Of a DNA stretch of 64,000 bases, positions 46,701 through 55,103 are shown in pieces. The notes under the pieces were generated by a model. That model saw nothing but the letters and a program-made list of their open reading frames with translations, was not told the DNA's origin and did no database searches. The DNA is from an uncultured Sphingomonadaceae bacterium (GTDB lineage Bacteria; Pseudomonadota; Alphaproteobacteria; Sphingomonadales; Sphingomonadaceae): NCBI GenBank assembly GCA_938050045.1, contig CALLJS010000013.1:124001-188000 (forward strand), given 5' to 3'. The position numbers were made by a program, and so were the translations under genes. Every line of letters starts with the position of its first letter. The first letter of the stretch is position 1.

Positions 46701-46902
46701 AACCAAGCAATTGGCAAAAATCCCATTGGAATTTAATGTGAAGATTGAGGCATCATTTTTGGATTTATTATATTTAGTCGAAGGCGTCGGCGATGCCGAT
46801 GCAGCATTAAGGCGATATGCGCCTAATTTATTATCAGATAATTTTAGTGTTGTGAAAGATGAACAGCCGGTTCAGCCTGTGGAAAGCAAGGATAGTCCAT
46901 GA
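43717..46902 (+). CDS. ydbH: YdbH-type AsmA-like intermembrane lipid transport protein
   Basis: The 1061-residue protein has one N-terminal membrane helix (about residues 28-46 after a short cytoplasmic part). A very long beta-rich periplasmic region follows, with many short repeats of hydrophobic strand plus turn. The C-terminal part (TGMDAAIFLNQFEF, SFDGRLPMVFD) matches YdbH. In E. coli YdbH, YhdP and TamB are redundant bridges that move phospholipids to the outer membrane. The context ydbH-ynbE-ydbL is diagnostic. I start at ATG 43717 (CTGGATAGTT just before); 43735 is possible. It overlaps ynbE by 4 bases. Confidence 0.85.
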   Translation: MFHFNAMNAENSSSELTIAIARHKKRWLLLAILLLIIGFALFAWSQRIAIADRALRHQLQDYDVAVAYEIVEIGPRFQRLRNIVIGDPINPDFTAKEVDVDLKISLAGAVLRTIWVRGGSLKGSYKKGELSFGELDALLETDEETPFEFPDLALDIANSKMQLDSDWGIIGIGLAGRGHLQRNFSGSLAVKSNKLNFGDCAISNSRYSGHIKISNQQPSIDGWIENESVNCDAGQISGTSIAIDTSLSTGFNRWRGNADITLDDAKNETIALKRLEAKVGFSGNLERTDLQYELQKTAFIAPGLSIDNIQTKGDARLSFLEKGYNLAALGNASLAGASAEPSAIDTLQSYRNIADNSPMAPLLRIWAPALAQSVANFSATMGYDVALGDTVSKQNNIVLDNVKLLSKSGVHLSLSNMIKFAKNSQRVSWRIASPIGLAIRGGNLPNLTANLQQGRGNIWLGQIEMPAYTAGSALLALNGVKFRGALGGKWRFSGSTLISGAIPSGHVERLSLPIDGHWNPNGGFELLKGCKNISFVNLQAGDLNLHNQNIEICPDGQNSIVSSGGSAIEIAGQIRNFSALATLGQNPMSMQTGNIVFSLKEGLIASDVSVGIGDRNNLSSFEMTQLTATFNEENLSGTVVDGRAKIGSVPLDIGDAQLNWKFENNILSTTGSLDVRDAEQVDRFQPVTIPDLSLTLKNGEIVALASVQEPNSKRKLADIDVKHSLSDATGRALFSVDNLIFNDELQPESLSNIVLGVVANVQGAINGDGEIVWDGDDVKSTGKFSSQGLDLAAAFGPVNGLSGEISLTDLFNFESEDRQILTLASVNPGVEVLDGRISYQLLPGQKIQIYGGSWPFAGGRLVLEPTIWDLAEDVERKMTFEVTGMDAAIFLNQFEFASLQTSGSFDGRLPMVFDSQGGRIVGGSLVSRNGGNFSYVDDLADYDLSAIANYAFNTLKSIDYETMIVAMDGNIEGEIVTGVKLTGLKQGAETDKNFITKQLAKIPLEFNVKIEASFLDLLYLVEGVGDADAALRRYAPNLLSDNFSVVKDEQPVQPVESKDSP

Positions 46903-47126
46903 CGTATATGAAGACAGAGAAAAACAATGTTATGGTGATTCGTATCTTAGGGGTAAAATGGACTTTCATCAGCCTATCCATTATATTCCTAAATTCTTGC
47001 ATCAATGTAGCATCGCCAGAAGCTCCAATAGTTATCAATTTGAATATTAAGGTTCAACAAGAAATTTTAATCAAACAGGCGAAAGCCGTTGAAGAAGCAA
47101 TTGAAGAAAATGCGGGGATATTTTAA
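46899..47126 (+). CDS. ynbE: YnbE-like lipoprotein
   Basis: The 75-residue protein has a lipobox ending FLNSC (C34) and the YnbE signature SPEAPIVINLNIKVQQEI. In E. coli YnbE is an outer-membrane lipoprotein that extends the YdbH bridge by beta-strand stacking. ATGA overlap with ydbH supports the start; an internal ATG at 46932 (MVIRILG) would give a more typical signal peptide. The stop shares a base with ydbL (TAATG). Confidence 0.85.
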   Translation: MTYMKTEKNNVMVIRILGVKWTFISLSIIFLNSCINVASPEAPIVINLNIKVQQEILIKQAKAVEEAIEENAGIF

Positions 47127-47533
47127 TGAAACATACAGAAATAAAAAGCAAATTTGGTTTGAAATCAAAAATTATTACAGGAATTGTTGGGCTAAGCGTG
47201 CTTGCAGGCGCGGCCTATGCCCAAGGCCGTGATCCCGCGTATCAATCAGCGCGCGACAGTGGCGCGGTTGGAGAGAAGACCGATGGCTATTTGGGGGCAG
47301 TTGGCAATCAATCTCCTGCCATCAATAGCCTTGTTCGTAAAAACTATCTTTTACGCAAACAGGTTTATACCAAAACAGCGCAAGCGCAGGGTATTTCTGT
47401 TGAAAGAGCGGCATTTTTTGGCGGTTGTAAAAATATCCAACGCACCGTCCCTGGTGAGAAATATCAAGCCCCTGACGGCAGTTGGAAAACGCGCGGTAGC
47501 GGTGCCCCTGAACTGGACGCAAGCTGTCCATAA
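47126..47533 (+). CDS. ydbL: YdbL family (DUF1318) periplasmic protein
   Basis: The 135-residue protein has a signal peptide ending AGAAYAQG, then a DUF1318 domain: DSGAVGEKTDGYLG, AINSLVRKNYLLRKQVYTK and AQGISVERAA. In E. coli YdbL restrains YnbE multimerisation. The C-terminus has a cysteine pair (FGGCKNIQ, DASCP) that could form a disulfide. It ends the three-gene operon and is followed by two tandem terminators. Confidence 0.88.
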   Translation: MKHTEIKSKFGLKSKIITGIVGLSVLAGAAYAQGRDPAYQSARDSGAVGEKTDGYLGAVGNQSPAINSLVRKNYLLRKQVYTKTAQAQGISVERAAFFGGCKNIQRTVPGEKYQAPDGSWKTRGSGAPELDASCP

Positions 47534-47550
47534 GCTGAGTGGTCAACAAT

Positions 47551-47581
47551 GATATGCGCTTCAAATGGTGCATATCTTTTT
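47551..47581 (+). terminator. First Rho-independent terminator after ydbL
   Basis: GATATGCGC (47551-47559) pairs with GTGCATATC (47568-47576) around an 8-base loop, followed by TTTTT. Confidence 0.88.
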
Positions 47582-47611
47582 GATTGAGATATATTGGGTA
47601 AAATAAGTAAA

Positions 47612-47643
47612 GGCAGAAGAATCGGTTTTTCTGCCCTTTTTTT
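47612..47643 (+). terminator. Second Rho-independent terminator after ydbL
   Basis: GGCAGAA (47612-47618) pairs with TTCTGCC (47629-47635), followed by C and seven T. It lies 30 bases after the first terminator. Confidence 0.85.
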
Positions 47644-47718
47644 GCTGTAAATTTCTATCATTTTATAATGGTTTATTACTTAATATAGACTTAGGGTCGT
47701 ATTCGCGTAGCATTGGTG

Positions 47719-47747
47719 TTGACTTCATGCATTGGCTTTCCTAAACG
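47719..47747 (+). promoter_or_regulatory. Candidate promoter of the ATP synthase F0 operon
   Basis: TTGACT (47719-47724) and TAAACG (47742-47747) are 17 bases apart, 50 bases before atpI and after the tandem terminators. The -10 is weak. Confidence 0.35.
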
Positions 47748-47796
47748 GACGGCGGTTTGGCGATAATATTGCCAGATTAATAAGCCGATTCATATA

Positions 47797-48147
47797 ATGT
47801 TTTGGCGGCAAATTTATAAGCGAGGCAGTGCGTTGGCTGGTCATGATCCAAATAAAGGTTCGTCTGATTTAGAGGATCGTATATCGGAGGCGAAAAAACG
47901 CTATGCGCGCGGCGAACTAAATGCTGATAAGCAGGCAGAGAGCAAGGGATGGGCCGTCGCAATAGAATTTGTTGGTGCTGTTTTAATATCGACATTCATT
48001 GGTTGGTCTATTGATGAATATGGCGGTTTGGATACCCGCCCATGGGGCATGATTATTATGCTTTTATTGGGATTTGCTGCTGGAGTGCGGCGTGCAATGC
48101 AAACATCGGTTCAGTTTGATTCTGATCCGACAAATGACAAGGATTAA
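47797..48147 (+). CDS. atpI: ATP synthase subunit I
   Basis: The 116-residue protein has a charged N-terminal half (EDRISEAKKRYA) and two membrane helices (about 52-70 and 82-98, GMIIMLLLGFAAGVRRAM). This is the AtpI form of alphaproteobacteria. AtpI aids c-ring assembly and is not part of the final motor. The ATG at 47797 lacks a clear ribosome binding site; a TTG near LAGHDPN is an alternative start. Confidence 0.85.
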   Translation: MFWRQIYKRGSALAGHDPNKGSSDLEDRISEAKKRYARGELNADKQAESKGWAVAIEFVGAVLISTFIGWSIDEYGGLDTRPWGMIIMLLLGFAAGVRRAMQTSVQFDSDPTNDKD

Positions 48148-48156
48148 AGTTGGACT

Positions 48157-48906
48157 ATGGCTAATCCAATGGAACAATTCGAAATTAAGGACATCGCGCC
48201 TATTGAATATGGGCAATATGACCTTTCTTTCACCAACAGCGCATTATGGATGGCATTGGCATTAGTAAGCGTTGCGATTTTCTTATTCATTGGCACGGCT
48301 AGGCCTCAATTGGTTCCTAGTCGTTGGCAAGCAGCGGTCGAATATCTCTATGATTTTGTTAGAAAAATGCTTGATGATAATGTCGGGCCAGAAGGTCGCA
48401 AATTTGCGCCTCTAATTTTTTCTCTCTTCATCTTTGTACTGGCCTGTAATATGCTTGGGATGATTCCGTGGGTCGGCTCATTCACGCCTACCAGCCATGT
48501 TTCAGTAACTTTGGGGCTTGCAGTTCTGGTATTTGTAATTGTCTGTGTCGTTGGCTTTTGGAAGCATGGGCTTCATTTTTTCAGCCTATTTTGGCCCAAA
48601 GACACTTTTTTTCTTCTGGCTGCATTTGTGGCATTAATAGAATTTTTAAGCTTTTTATCGCGTCCATTCACATTGGCCATTCGTTTATTCGCCAATATGA
48701 CAGCAGGGCATGTTTTGCTCAAAGTCTTTGGTACATTTGTGGTGTCTTTAGGATTATTTTCTGATTTGCCAATTGTGCTGGGCATTTTACCATTGACTGT
48801 GACAGTGGCTTTAACGGGACTGGAAGTATTGATCGCCGTGGTGCAGGCTTATGTGTTTGCTTTACTGGCCTCTATTTATTTGAACGACGCAATTAATTTA
48901 CACTAA
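48157..48906 (+). CDS. atpB: ATP synthase subunit a
   Basis: The 249-residue membrane protein is the stator half of the proton channel. The essential arginine sits in LAIRLFANMTAGHVLL. The motif NMLGMIPWVGSFTPTSH and the C-terminal VQAYVFALLASIYLNDA are conserved. It starts 10 bases after atpI. Confidence 0.97.
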   Translation: MANPMEQFEIKDIAPIEYGQYDLSFTNSALWMALALVSVAIFLFIGTARPQLVPSRWQAAVEYLYDFVRKMLDDNVGPEGRKFAPLIFSLFIFVLACNMLGMIPWVGSFTPTSHVSVTLGLAVLVFVIVCVVGFWKHGLHFFSLFWPKDTFFLLAAFVALIEFLSFLSRPFTLAIRLFANMTAGHVLLKVFGTFVVSLGLFSDLPIVLGILPLTVTVALTGLEVLIAVVQAYVFALLASIYLNDAINLH

Positions 48907-48950
48907 ACTATTCAATATATTAACAAATACCAATAAGAGAAGGAATTATC

Positions 48951-49175
48951 ATGGACGTAGAATCAGCAAGAGTAATCGGCGCAGGTCTCGCAGCAATCGG
49001 TGCAGGTCTGGCGGCTATTGGTGTGGGCCAAATTTTTGGTCAATATTTGAACGGTGCGCTTCGTAATCCAGAAGCTGATGCGAAAATGGGCGGCCGCTTG
49101 ATTTTCGGTTTTGCTGTGACAGAGGCCCTTGGTCTTATCGCGGCTGTTGTTGCACTTGCGCTAGCATTTAGCTAA
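48951..49175 (+). CDS. atpE: ATP synthase subunit c
   Basis: The 74-residue hairpin protein has helix 1 (GAGLAAIGAGLAAIGVGQIF), the polar loop RNPEA (38-42), and the ion-binding glutamate E58 in FAVTEALGL. No sodium-type residues are seen, so it is proton-driven. A good AGAGAAGGA precedes the ATG. Confidence 0.97.
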   Translation: MDVESARVIGAGLAAIGAGLAAIGVGQIFGQYLNGALRNPEADAKMGGRLIFGFAVTEALGLIAAVVALALAFS

Positions 49176-49223
49176 ATTATGACTACTCTCTCGGGAGTAT
49201 TACCAGATTAAAGGGGTGCGCTG

Positions 49224-49709
49224 ATGCCACAGTTTGATTTTGCAAATGTATTTTTGCCGCAGCTATTTTGGCTGTCGGTTTTGTTTGCGATATTATATTT
49301 CGGCGTGGTGCGCCTCACTTTGCCCAAATTGGGTAAGGTTATGGAAGAGCGTGAGAACAAAGTATCGGGCGATATAGAAAAAGCTGAAAAAGCGAAATTA
49401 GAGTCCGATAAGTTGAATGAAGATTATGAAACTGGCCTTACATTAGCGCGTGATGAAGCGCGTAAGATGCTTGCTGATACGAAATCAAAAGCTGCCGCCT
49501 CGGTTGAGAAGAAATCAGCTAATGCTCAGAAAAAAGCCGATGAAGCTATTGCCGCAGCGCAAGTTGAAATTGAAAAAGCGCGCGCTGCTGCGATGAAAGA
49601 AATAGAAGCAGTTGCGGCGGATGGCGCAAGCTCTATTGTTGAACGTCTTACTGGTAAATCGCCCAGTAAAGCAGTGGTTTCAAAGGCCACAAAATCAGTT
49701 TTCGGTTGA
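49224..49709 (+). CDS. atpF': ATP synthase subunit b' (second b type)
   Basis: The 161-residue protein has one N-terminal membrane helix (about 10-27), RLTLPKLGKVMEER and a long Ala/Glu/Lys-rich coiled coil. Alphaproteobacteria make heterodimeric b/b' stators; position right after atpE and before b identifies b'. It ends with a short STATKSVFG-like tail (KATKSVFG). Confidence 0.93.
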   Translation: MPQFDFANVFLPQLFWLSVLFAILYFGVVRLTLPKLGKVMEERENKVSGDIEKAEKAKLESDKLNEDYETGLTLARDEARKMLADTKSKAAASVEKKSANAQKKADEAIAAAQVEIEKARAAAMKEIEAVAADGASSIVERLTGKSPSKAVVSKATKSVFG

Positions 49710-49727
49710 GAAATAGGATAATCTGAT

Positions 49728-50285
49728 ATGACCGGTTTAATGCAAATCTTATCAATAGCAGCCGCTGGCGCGGATGGTGCAGGTGAAGACACGCTGCTGG
49801 GATTAGACGCCACGGGCTGGGTCTATGTAGGTGTGAGTATATTTTTCATTCTAGCTTTTGTCGTTGGCAAAGTGCATGTCAAAATTGCCGAGGGCTTAGA
49901 TGCACAAATTGCTGAAAAAAGCAAAGCCTTGGCCGAGGCAGATGCTATTCGTAAAGAAGCCGAGACATTGCTGAAAAAGGCGCAAAAGCAATTTGACGAC
50001 AGCGCGAATGATGCGAAAGATATTGTGAAACAAGCCGAGAGTGAAGCTGCTACCTTGATTAGCACGGCAGAAACAGAAGCTAAAGCGATAGTCGCTACAC
50101 GTCAAAAAATGGCCAAAGATAAAATCGCTGCTGCACAGCGCAATGCTCTAGCGGATGTCCGTTCAAAAGCTGCGGATGCAGCGATTGCGGCTGCAACTGT
50201 GATTATAGCCGAAAAGCATGACGGGGCAGCCGATAAAGGGTTGGTCGATATTGCGATTAGCGATATTGGCAAGATCGCGCATTAA
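49728..50285 (+). CDS. atpF: ATP synthase subunit b
   Basis: The 185-residue protein has a short periplasmic start, one membrane helix (about 29-46, GWVYVGVSIFFILAFVVGKV) and a long coiled coil with AEADAIRKEAETLLKKAQKQ. It is the last gene of the operon; the F1 genes are not in the window. Confidence 0.93.
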   Translation: MTGLMQILSIAAAGADGAGEDTLLGLDATGWVYVGVSIFFILAFVVGKVHVKIAEGLDAQIAEKSKALAEADAIRKEAETLLKKAQKQFDDSANDAKDIVKQAESEAATLISTAETEAKAIVATRQKMAKDKIAAAQRNALADVRSKAADAAIAAATVIIAEKHDGAADKGLVDIAISDIGKIAH

Positions 50286-50353
50286 TCTGATTATTTTTAA
50301 CATTTGATATTTGGGGGCTGGCATATTGATGCTGGCCTCTATATCTTTGCGGA

Positions 50354-52267
50354 ATGAGTGGCCCGCAATCTCCTGATAGATTCAATGAAGAAAAAGCTGT
50401 TTATGCTTTGCGAGGCAGCGAACGCCCCAATCTTGACCAAGGTGTTGAGGTTATAAAAAAAATATTAAAGACGCTTCCTGCTACTCCTGGCGTATATCGA
50501 ATGCAGGACGTAAAAGGACAGGTGCTTTATGTTGGTAAGGCCCGTAATCTCAAAAACCGCGTCACCCATTATACGCTGACCAATAAATTACCGCAAAGAT
50601 TGTTACGAATGATAGCGCAAACCCGCTCTATGACTATTGTGACGGTCGACAGCGAGGCAGAGGCGTTGATATTAGAAGTACAGCTAATAAAACATTATCG
50701 GCCCGCTTATAATGTGTTGCTGCGCGATGATAAAAGCTTTCCTTATATAGTATTGCGCGAAGACCATGACTTTCCTCGTATCCACAAACATCGTGGCGCG
50801 CGGCGCGCTAAGGGTAAATATTATGGCCCATTTGCAAGCGGTGGTGCGGTCAATCAAACGCTCAACGCTCTCCAAAAAATGTTTCTTTTGCGAAATTGTA
50901 GCGATAGTTTTTTCAACAATCGATCGCGCCCTTGTTTGCTCTATCAAATAAAACGTTGCTCGGCCCCTTGCGTCGATAAAATATCCAGCAAAGATTATGA
51001 TGAATTGGTTAGCGATGCCCGCGATTTTTTGGATGGTAAGTCGTTAAATGTGCAAGATAAATTGGGCAAGCAAATGACGGCAGCTTCCGATGCTATGGAT
51101 TTTGAAATGGCGGCTGTTTATCGGGATAGATTAAAGGCACTAACCTTTATTCAAGGGTCGCAATCCTTTAGCGTTGAAGGCCTTAATAATGCTGATATTT
51201 TTGCACTGGAGAGCAAGGCGGGTCATGTTTGTATCCAAGCATTTTTTATGCGCGGGGGGCAAAATTGGGGGCATCGCTGCTTTTTCCCATCGCATGTCAA
51301 AGATGTACCCGATGACGATGTGATGAGTAGTTTCTTAGGCCAATTTTATGAGGATATACCGCCCGCCAAATTCATCATTATCGATCGCAAAATCAAAGAC
51401 GAACAAATTTTGGTTGATGTGCTGGAAAAAAGACATGATATTTATGTGAAATTTTCTTCACCTCAGCGCGGTGATAAGCATAAATTATTGGTGCAAGCTC
51501 AGAAAAATGCTGTGAATGCGCTCGATAGAAAATTGGCTGAAAACGCAACCCAAGCCCAAGTGCTAAGCGAACTCACAGATATTTTTGAATTAGAGGCAAT
51601 ACCGCAACGCATTGAAATTTATGACAATAGCCATATTCAAGGCAGCCACGCGGTCGGCGGAATGGTCGTGGCTGGGCCCGATGGTTTTATTAAAAAAGCG
51701 TATCGCAAATTTAATATTAAGGATCCAAAAACGATAGCTGGCGATGACTTTGGTATGATGCGCGAAGTATTGGAACGCCGTTTTGCCCGCGCCCAGAAAG
51801 AAGACCCCGATCGCAGCAAGGGTGATTGGCCTGATTTGATATTAATCGACGGCGGCAAAGGTCAGCTTAGCGCAGCACGCGATGCAATGCGCGAGCTTGG
51901 TATCGATGATATGAATATTATCGGTGTTGCAAAAGGGCCAGAGCGTAATGCTGGACGCGAAATATTTTATTTCCCAAATGGCCGTGAAATGACATTGCCT
52001 ATCAACAGTGCCACATTATTTTATCTTCAACGCTTGTGCGATGAGGCGCACCGTTATGCCATTGGCGCGCATCGCACCAAGAGAGCCAAAGCTATGGGCA
52101 TCAGTCCATTGAATGATATTCCTGGCATAGGGCCAACGCGCAAAAAAGCTCTGTTAATGCATTTTGGTACATCGGGGGCTGTGCGCAATGCGAGCCTAGA
52201 AGATTTGAAACGCGCACCAGGTGTCTCGGATGCTGTCGCACAAATTATTTATGACCATTATCACTGA
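50354..52267 (+). CDS. uvrC: Excinuclease ABC subunit C
   Basis: The 637-residue protein has a GIY-YIG nuclease domain (TPGVYRM at 44-50, VLYVGKA at 57-63). A cysteine-containing region (CLLYQIKRCSAPC), the UVR motif, the RNase H-like endonuclease domain (EIYDNSHIQG, LILIDGGKGQL), and a C-terminal helix-hairpin-helix (DIPGIGPTRKKALLMHFG) follow. It makes both incisions in nucleotide excision repair. Its C-terminus is followed by recO 18 bases later. Confidence 0.97.
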   Translation: MSGPQSPDRFNEEKAVYALRGSERPNLDQGVEVIKKILKTLPATPGVYRMQDVKGQVLYVGKARNLKNRVTHYTLTNKLPQRLLRMIAQTRSMTIVTVDSEAEALILEVQLIKHYRPAYNVLLRDDKSFPYIVLREDHDFPRIHKHRGARRAKGKYYGPFASGGAVNQTLNALQKMFLLRNCSDSFFNNRSRPCLLYQIKRCSAPCVDKISSKDYDELVSDARDFLDGKSLNVQDKLGKQMTAASDAMDFEMAAVYRDRLKALTFIQGSQSFSVEGLNNADIFALESKAGHVCIQAFFMRGGQNWGHRCFFPSHVKDVPDDDVMSSFLGQFYEDIPPAKFIIIDRKIKDEQILVDVLEKRHDIYVKFSSPQRGDKHKLLVQAQKNAVNALDRKLAENATQAQVLSELTDIFELEAIPQRIEIYDNSHIQGSHAVGGMVVAGPDGFIKKAYRKFNIKDPKTIAGDDFGMMREVLERRFARAQKEDPDRSKGDWPDLILIDGGKGQLSAARDAMRELGIDDMNIIGVAKGPERNAGREIFYFPNGREMTLPINSATLFYLQRLCDEAHRYAIGAHRTKRAKAMGISPLNDIPGIGPTRKKALLMHFGTSGAVRNASLEDLKRAPGVSDAVAQIIYDHYH

Positions 52268-52285
52268 GAGGGTATCACCGCTAAT

Positions 52286-53023
52286 ATGGCGATAATAAGA
52301 ACCGAAGCGATAATATGTTCGCAATTCCATCACGGAGAGCATGGCGTTATTGCGAGGCTGTTGACTCCAGATCATGGTTTGATGTCGGGCTATGTTCGCG
52401 CAGGACGGTCGCGCAAGATGCGGCCTATATTGATTGCTTCTAATAAAGTGATGGCCGAATTTAGATCGCGCAATGAAGATCAATTAGGGGGGCTTAGCGT
52501 TGAACTTATTGAGAGCCGAGGCCCTTGGCTTTCTGAGCCGCTTGCTTCTGCTGGATTGGAATGGGTGACTGCGCTTTTAACAGGCTGTTTACCGCAAGAT
52601 AATAGCTACCCAAGGCTATATAGCGCCGCTGATGCACTCTTGTCAGCAATTTGCGGCGCTCCATCGGCGAAAGGCTGGGCGCGCGCATTGGTGCAATTTG
52701 AGTTGCTGACCTTATCAGAACTTGGCTTTGGATTGGATTTAGAAAAATGTGCAGTCACTGGGGAAATCAATAATTTAACCTATGTTAGCCCAAAATCGGC
52801 ACGCGCTGTTTCTGCCAATGCTGCTATTGGTCATGAATCAAAATTGCTAGATTTGCCGGCATATATTAGAGATAAAGACATATCTCCTGACTGGCGGGAT
52901 ATTTTCCAAGGACTCAAATTAACGGGATATTTTTTGGAGCGTAATTTTTCATCGGATTGGAGGAATAATATTTTTTCTTCTCGCACTATATTGATCGATA
53001 GATTGAAAAGAGTGGTTGCTTGA
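52286..53023 (+). CDS. recO: DNA repair protein RecO
   Basis: The 245-residue protein has the N-terminal OB fold ([21 protein letters not shown], opening with conserved DHG in [11 protein letters not shown]). A helical C-terminal domain follows ([20 protein letters not shown]). RecO loads RecA with RecR at gaps. Only one cysteine of the usual zinc site (CAVTG) is seen, as in many alphaproteobacterial RecO. It is followed by leuB. Confidence 0.93.
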   Translation: MAIIRTEAIICSQFHHGEHGVIARLLTPDHGLMSGYVRAGRSRKMRPILIASNKVMAEFRSRNEDQLGGLSVELIESRGPWLSEPLASAGLEWVTALLTGCLPQDNSYPRLYSAADALLSAICGAPSAKGWARALVQFELLTLSELGFGLDLEKCAVTGEINNLTYVSPKSARAVSANAAIGHESKLLDLPAYIRDKDISPDWRDIFQGLKLTGYFLERNFSSDWRNNIFSSRTILIDRLKRVVA

Positions 53024-53078
53024 AATTTATAATAAGGGCAGTAGACCATGGATTATTGACGTGCCAAGGGGCGATAAG

Positions 53079-54125
53079 ATGCATATTGCAATATTAGCTG
53101 GTGATGGAATAGGCCCAGAGATTATGGATCAAGCGTTAAGAGTATTGGATGCTCTTAATCTGTCTGATTTGAAATTATCCCCTGCTTTAGTGGGGGGCGC
53201 TGCTTACCATGCAGTTGGGCATCCGCTGCCTGATGACACGCTATCATTGTGCAAAGAGGCCGATGCGATATTATTCGGCGCAGTTGGTGATCCATCCTGC
53301 GATGGATTAGAACGGCATTTACGTCCTGAACAGGCAATATTGGGCTTGCGCAGTGCTTTGGGACTCTTTGCCAATTTACGCCCAGCAAAAATGATGACGG
53401 CGCTCTCTGAAATGAGTGCTTTGAAACCAGAAATAGCCGTCGACATTGATTTGCTGATCGTACGTGAATTAAATGGTGATGTTTATTTTGGGGATAAAGG
53501 CCTGCGCAAAACAGATAGAGGTTTGCGCGAGGGATATGATATCATGTCCTATAATGAGGATGAAGTTAGGCGTATTGCGCATATTGCATTCAAAGCGGCA
53601 CAAGGGCGCAATGGTAAATTATGTTCGGTTGATAAAGCCAATGTTTTGGAAACGTCTCAACTGTGGCGCGATGTGGTAAAAGAAGTTTCGGCTGAATATG
53701 CCGATGTGACGCTTGAGCATATGTATGTTGATAATGCCGCCATGCAATTAGTCAAATCCCCAGGTCAATTTGATGTTGTGGTAACGGGTAATTTATTTGG
53801 TGATATATTATCGGATCAAGCGAGCATGTGTGTGGGCTCTATTGGTTTATTAGCCTCGGCGTCTTTAGGCGAAGGCGCGCGCGGTTTATATGAACCCATC
53901 CACGGCAGCGCACCTGATATAGCGGGACAAGGCATTGCAAATCCGTGCGCCATGATTTTGTCCGTAGCCATGATGTTGCGGCATAGCTTTGGATTGGAGA
54001 CTCAAGCTCTAAAAATTGAACAGGCCGTTGCTAAGATTTTGGATGATAATATAATGGGAGCTGATTTGGGCGGCCATTATGCTTGCCAGCAAATAGGGGA
54101 TGCAATCATTCAAAAATTGGTCTAG
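53079..54125 (+). CDS. leuB: 3-isopropylmalate dehydrogenase
   Basis: The 348-residue enzyme oxidises 3-isopropylmalate. It starts [15 protein letters not shown] and has [14 protein letters not shown], the catalytic [15 protein letters not shown] with YD-type active residues downstream, [11 protein letters not shown] and [14 protein letters not shown] choose ATG 53079, preceded by AAGGGG, over the earlier in-frame start at 53016. leuCD are not in the window. Confidence 0.95.
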   Translation: MHIAILAGDGIGPEIMDQALRVLDALNLSDLKLSPALVGGAAYHAVGHPLPDDTLSLCKEADAILFGAVGDPSCDGLERHLRPEQAILGLRSALGLFANLRPAKMMTALSEMSALKPEIAVDIDLLIVRELNGDVYFGDKGLRKTDRGLREGYDIMSYNEDEVRRIAHIAFKAAQGRNGKLCSVDKANVLETSQLWRDVVKEVSAEYADVTLEHMYVDNAAMQLVKSPGQFDVVVTGNLFGDILSDQASMCVGSIGLLASASLGEGARGLYEPIHGSAPDIAGQGIANPCAMILSVAMMLRHSFGLETQALKIEQAVAKILDDNIMGADLGGHYACQQIGDAIIQKLV

Positions 54126-54133
54126 TTAAAATT

Positions 54134-55096
54134 ATGTTTTCAGAGAAAGAAATTAGATTTGCTGCAGCGCGCATATATAGAGATATGCCAGCAACCTCTC
54201 AAATCCAATGGCCTTTATTATCAGACCGTTTGGGCTGTAATATTTGGGTCAAGCATGAAAACCACACGCCTCTGGGGGCTTTTAAGATTAGGGGCGGCAT
54301 AACATTCATAGATTGGTTGTTAAGAGAACAGCCCACATGCTGCGGAATTATTAGCGCAACTCGCGGAAATCATGGTCAAGCGCAGGCAAGGGCCGCTGTT
54401 GCGGCAGGTCTTGAAGTTATCATTGTTGTGCCAGAGGGCAATGCGGTTGAAAAAAATGCAGCAATCAGAGCATTGGGTGCAGAACTGATTATATATGGCG
54501 AGGATTTTGACGCCGCTAAGGCGCATGCCGCATATTTGGCGCAAGCGAAGAATTTATATTTAGTGCCCTCTTGGCACCCAGAGTTAATTCGGGGTGTAGC
54601 GACTTATGCATTGGAATTATTCGATCAAGTTAAAGATCTTGATTTTTTATACGTCCCCATCGGCATGGGTTCTGGAATATGTGGATGTATTGCGGCGCGG
54701 GATGCGCTGGGGCTTTCTACAAAAATAATTGGCGTTGTAGCAAAAAATGCAAATGCTGCTAAATTATCGTTTGATACTGGAAAGGTCATGGAAACTGAAA
54801 CAGCGAATACATTTGCCGATGGCTGTGCAATTAGAATAACCCACCCCGATGCTTTTGAATATTATAGTAATGGTGCAGAGCGTATTGTTGAAATCGAAGA
54901 AGATGCTATTGCAGAGGCCGTGCGCATTTACTGGCAAGATACGCATAATTTGACAGAAGGAGCGGCTGCGCTTCCGCTTGCTGCGATGATTCAAGAAAAA
55001 GAGATAATGCAAGGAAAGTCAGTTGGTTTAATTTTAACTGGCGGTAATATGGACCTAGATGAAGCGGCATCAATCTTAGCTGGGAACACACCATAG
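54134..55096 (+). CDS. Threonine/serine dehydratase-family PLP enzyme
   Basis: The 320-residue fold type II PLP enzyme has the lysine motif LGAFKIRGG, ATRGNHGQAQARAA for substrate binding, and LILTGGNMDLD near the end. It resembles threonine dehydratases without the C-terminal ACT domain, so it may be catabolic or act on hydroxy-amino acids (EutB-like). I choose ATG 54134, 8 bases after the leuB stop. The substrate is not certain; a role in feeding 2-oxobutyrate to isoleucine synthesis would fit the leucine context. Confidence 0.82.
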   Translation: MFSEKEIRFAAARIYRDMPATSQIQWPLLSDRLGCNIWVKHENHTPLGAFKIRGGITFIDWLLREQPTCCGIISATRGNHGQAQARAAVAAGLEVIIVVPEGNAVEKNAAIRALGAELIIYGEDFDAAKAHAAYLAQAKNLYLVPSWHPELIRGVATYALELFDQVKDLDFLYVPIGMGSGICGCIAARDALGLSTKIIGVVAKNANAAKLSFDTGKVMETETANTFADGCAIRITHPDAFEYYSNGAERIVEIEEDAIAEAVRIYWQDTHNLTEGAAALPLAAMIQEKEIMQGKSVGLILTGGNMDLDEAASILAGNTP

Positions 55097-55103
55097 GAAC
55101 ATT

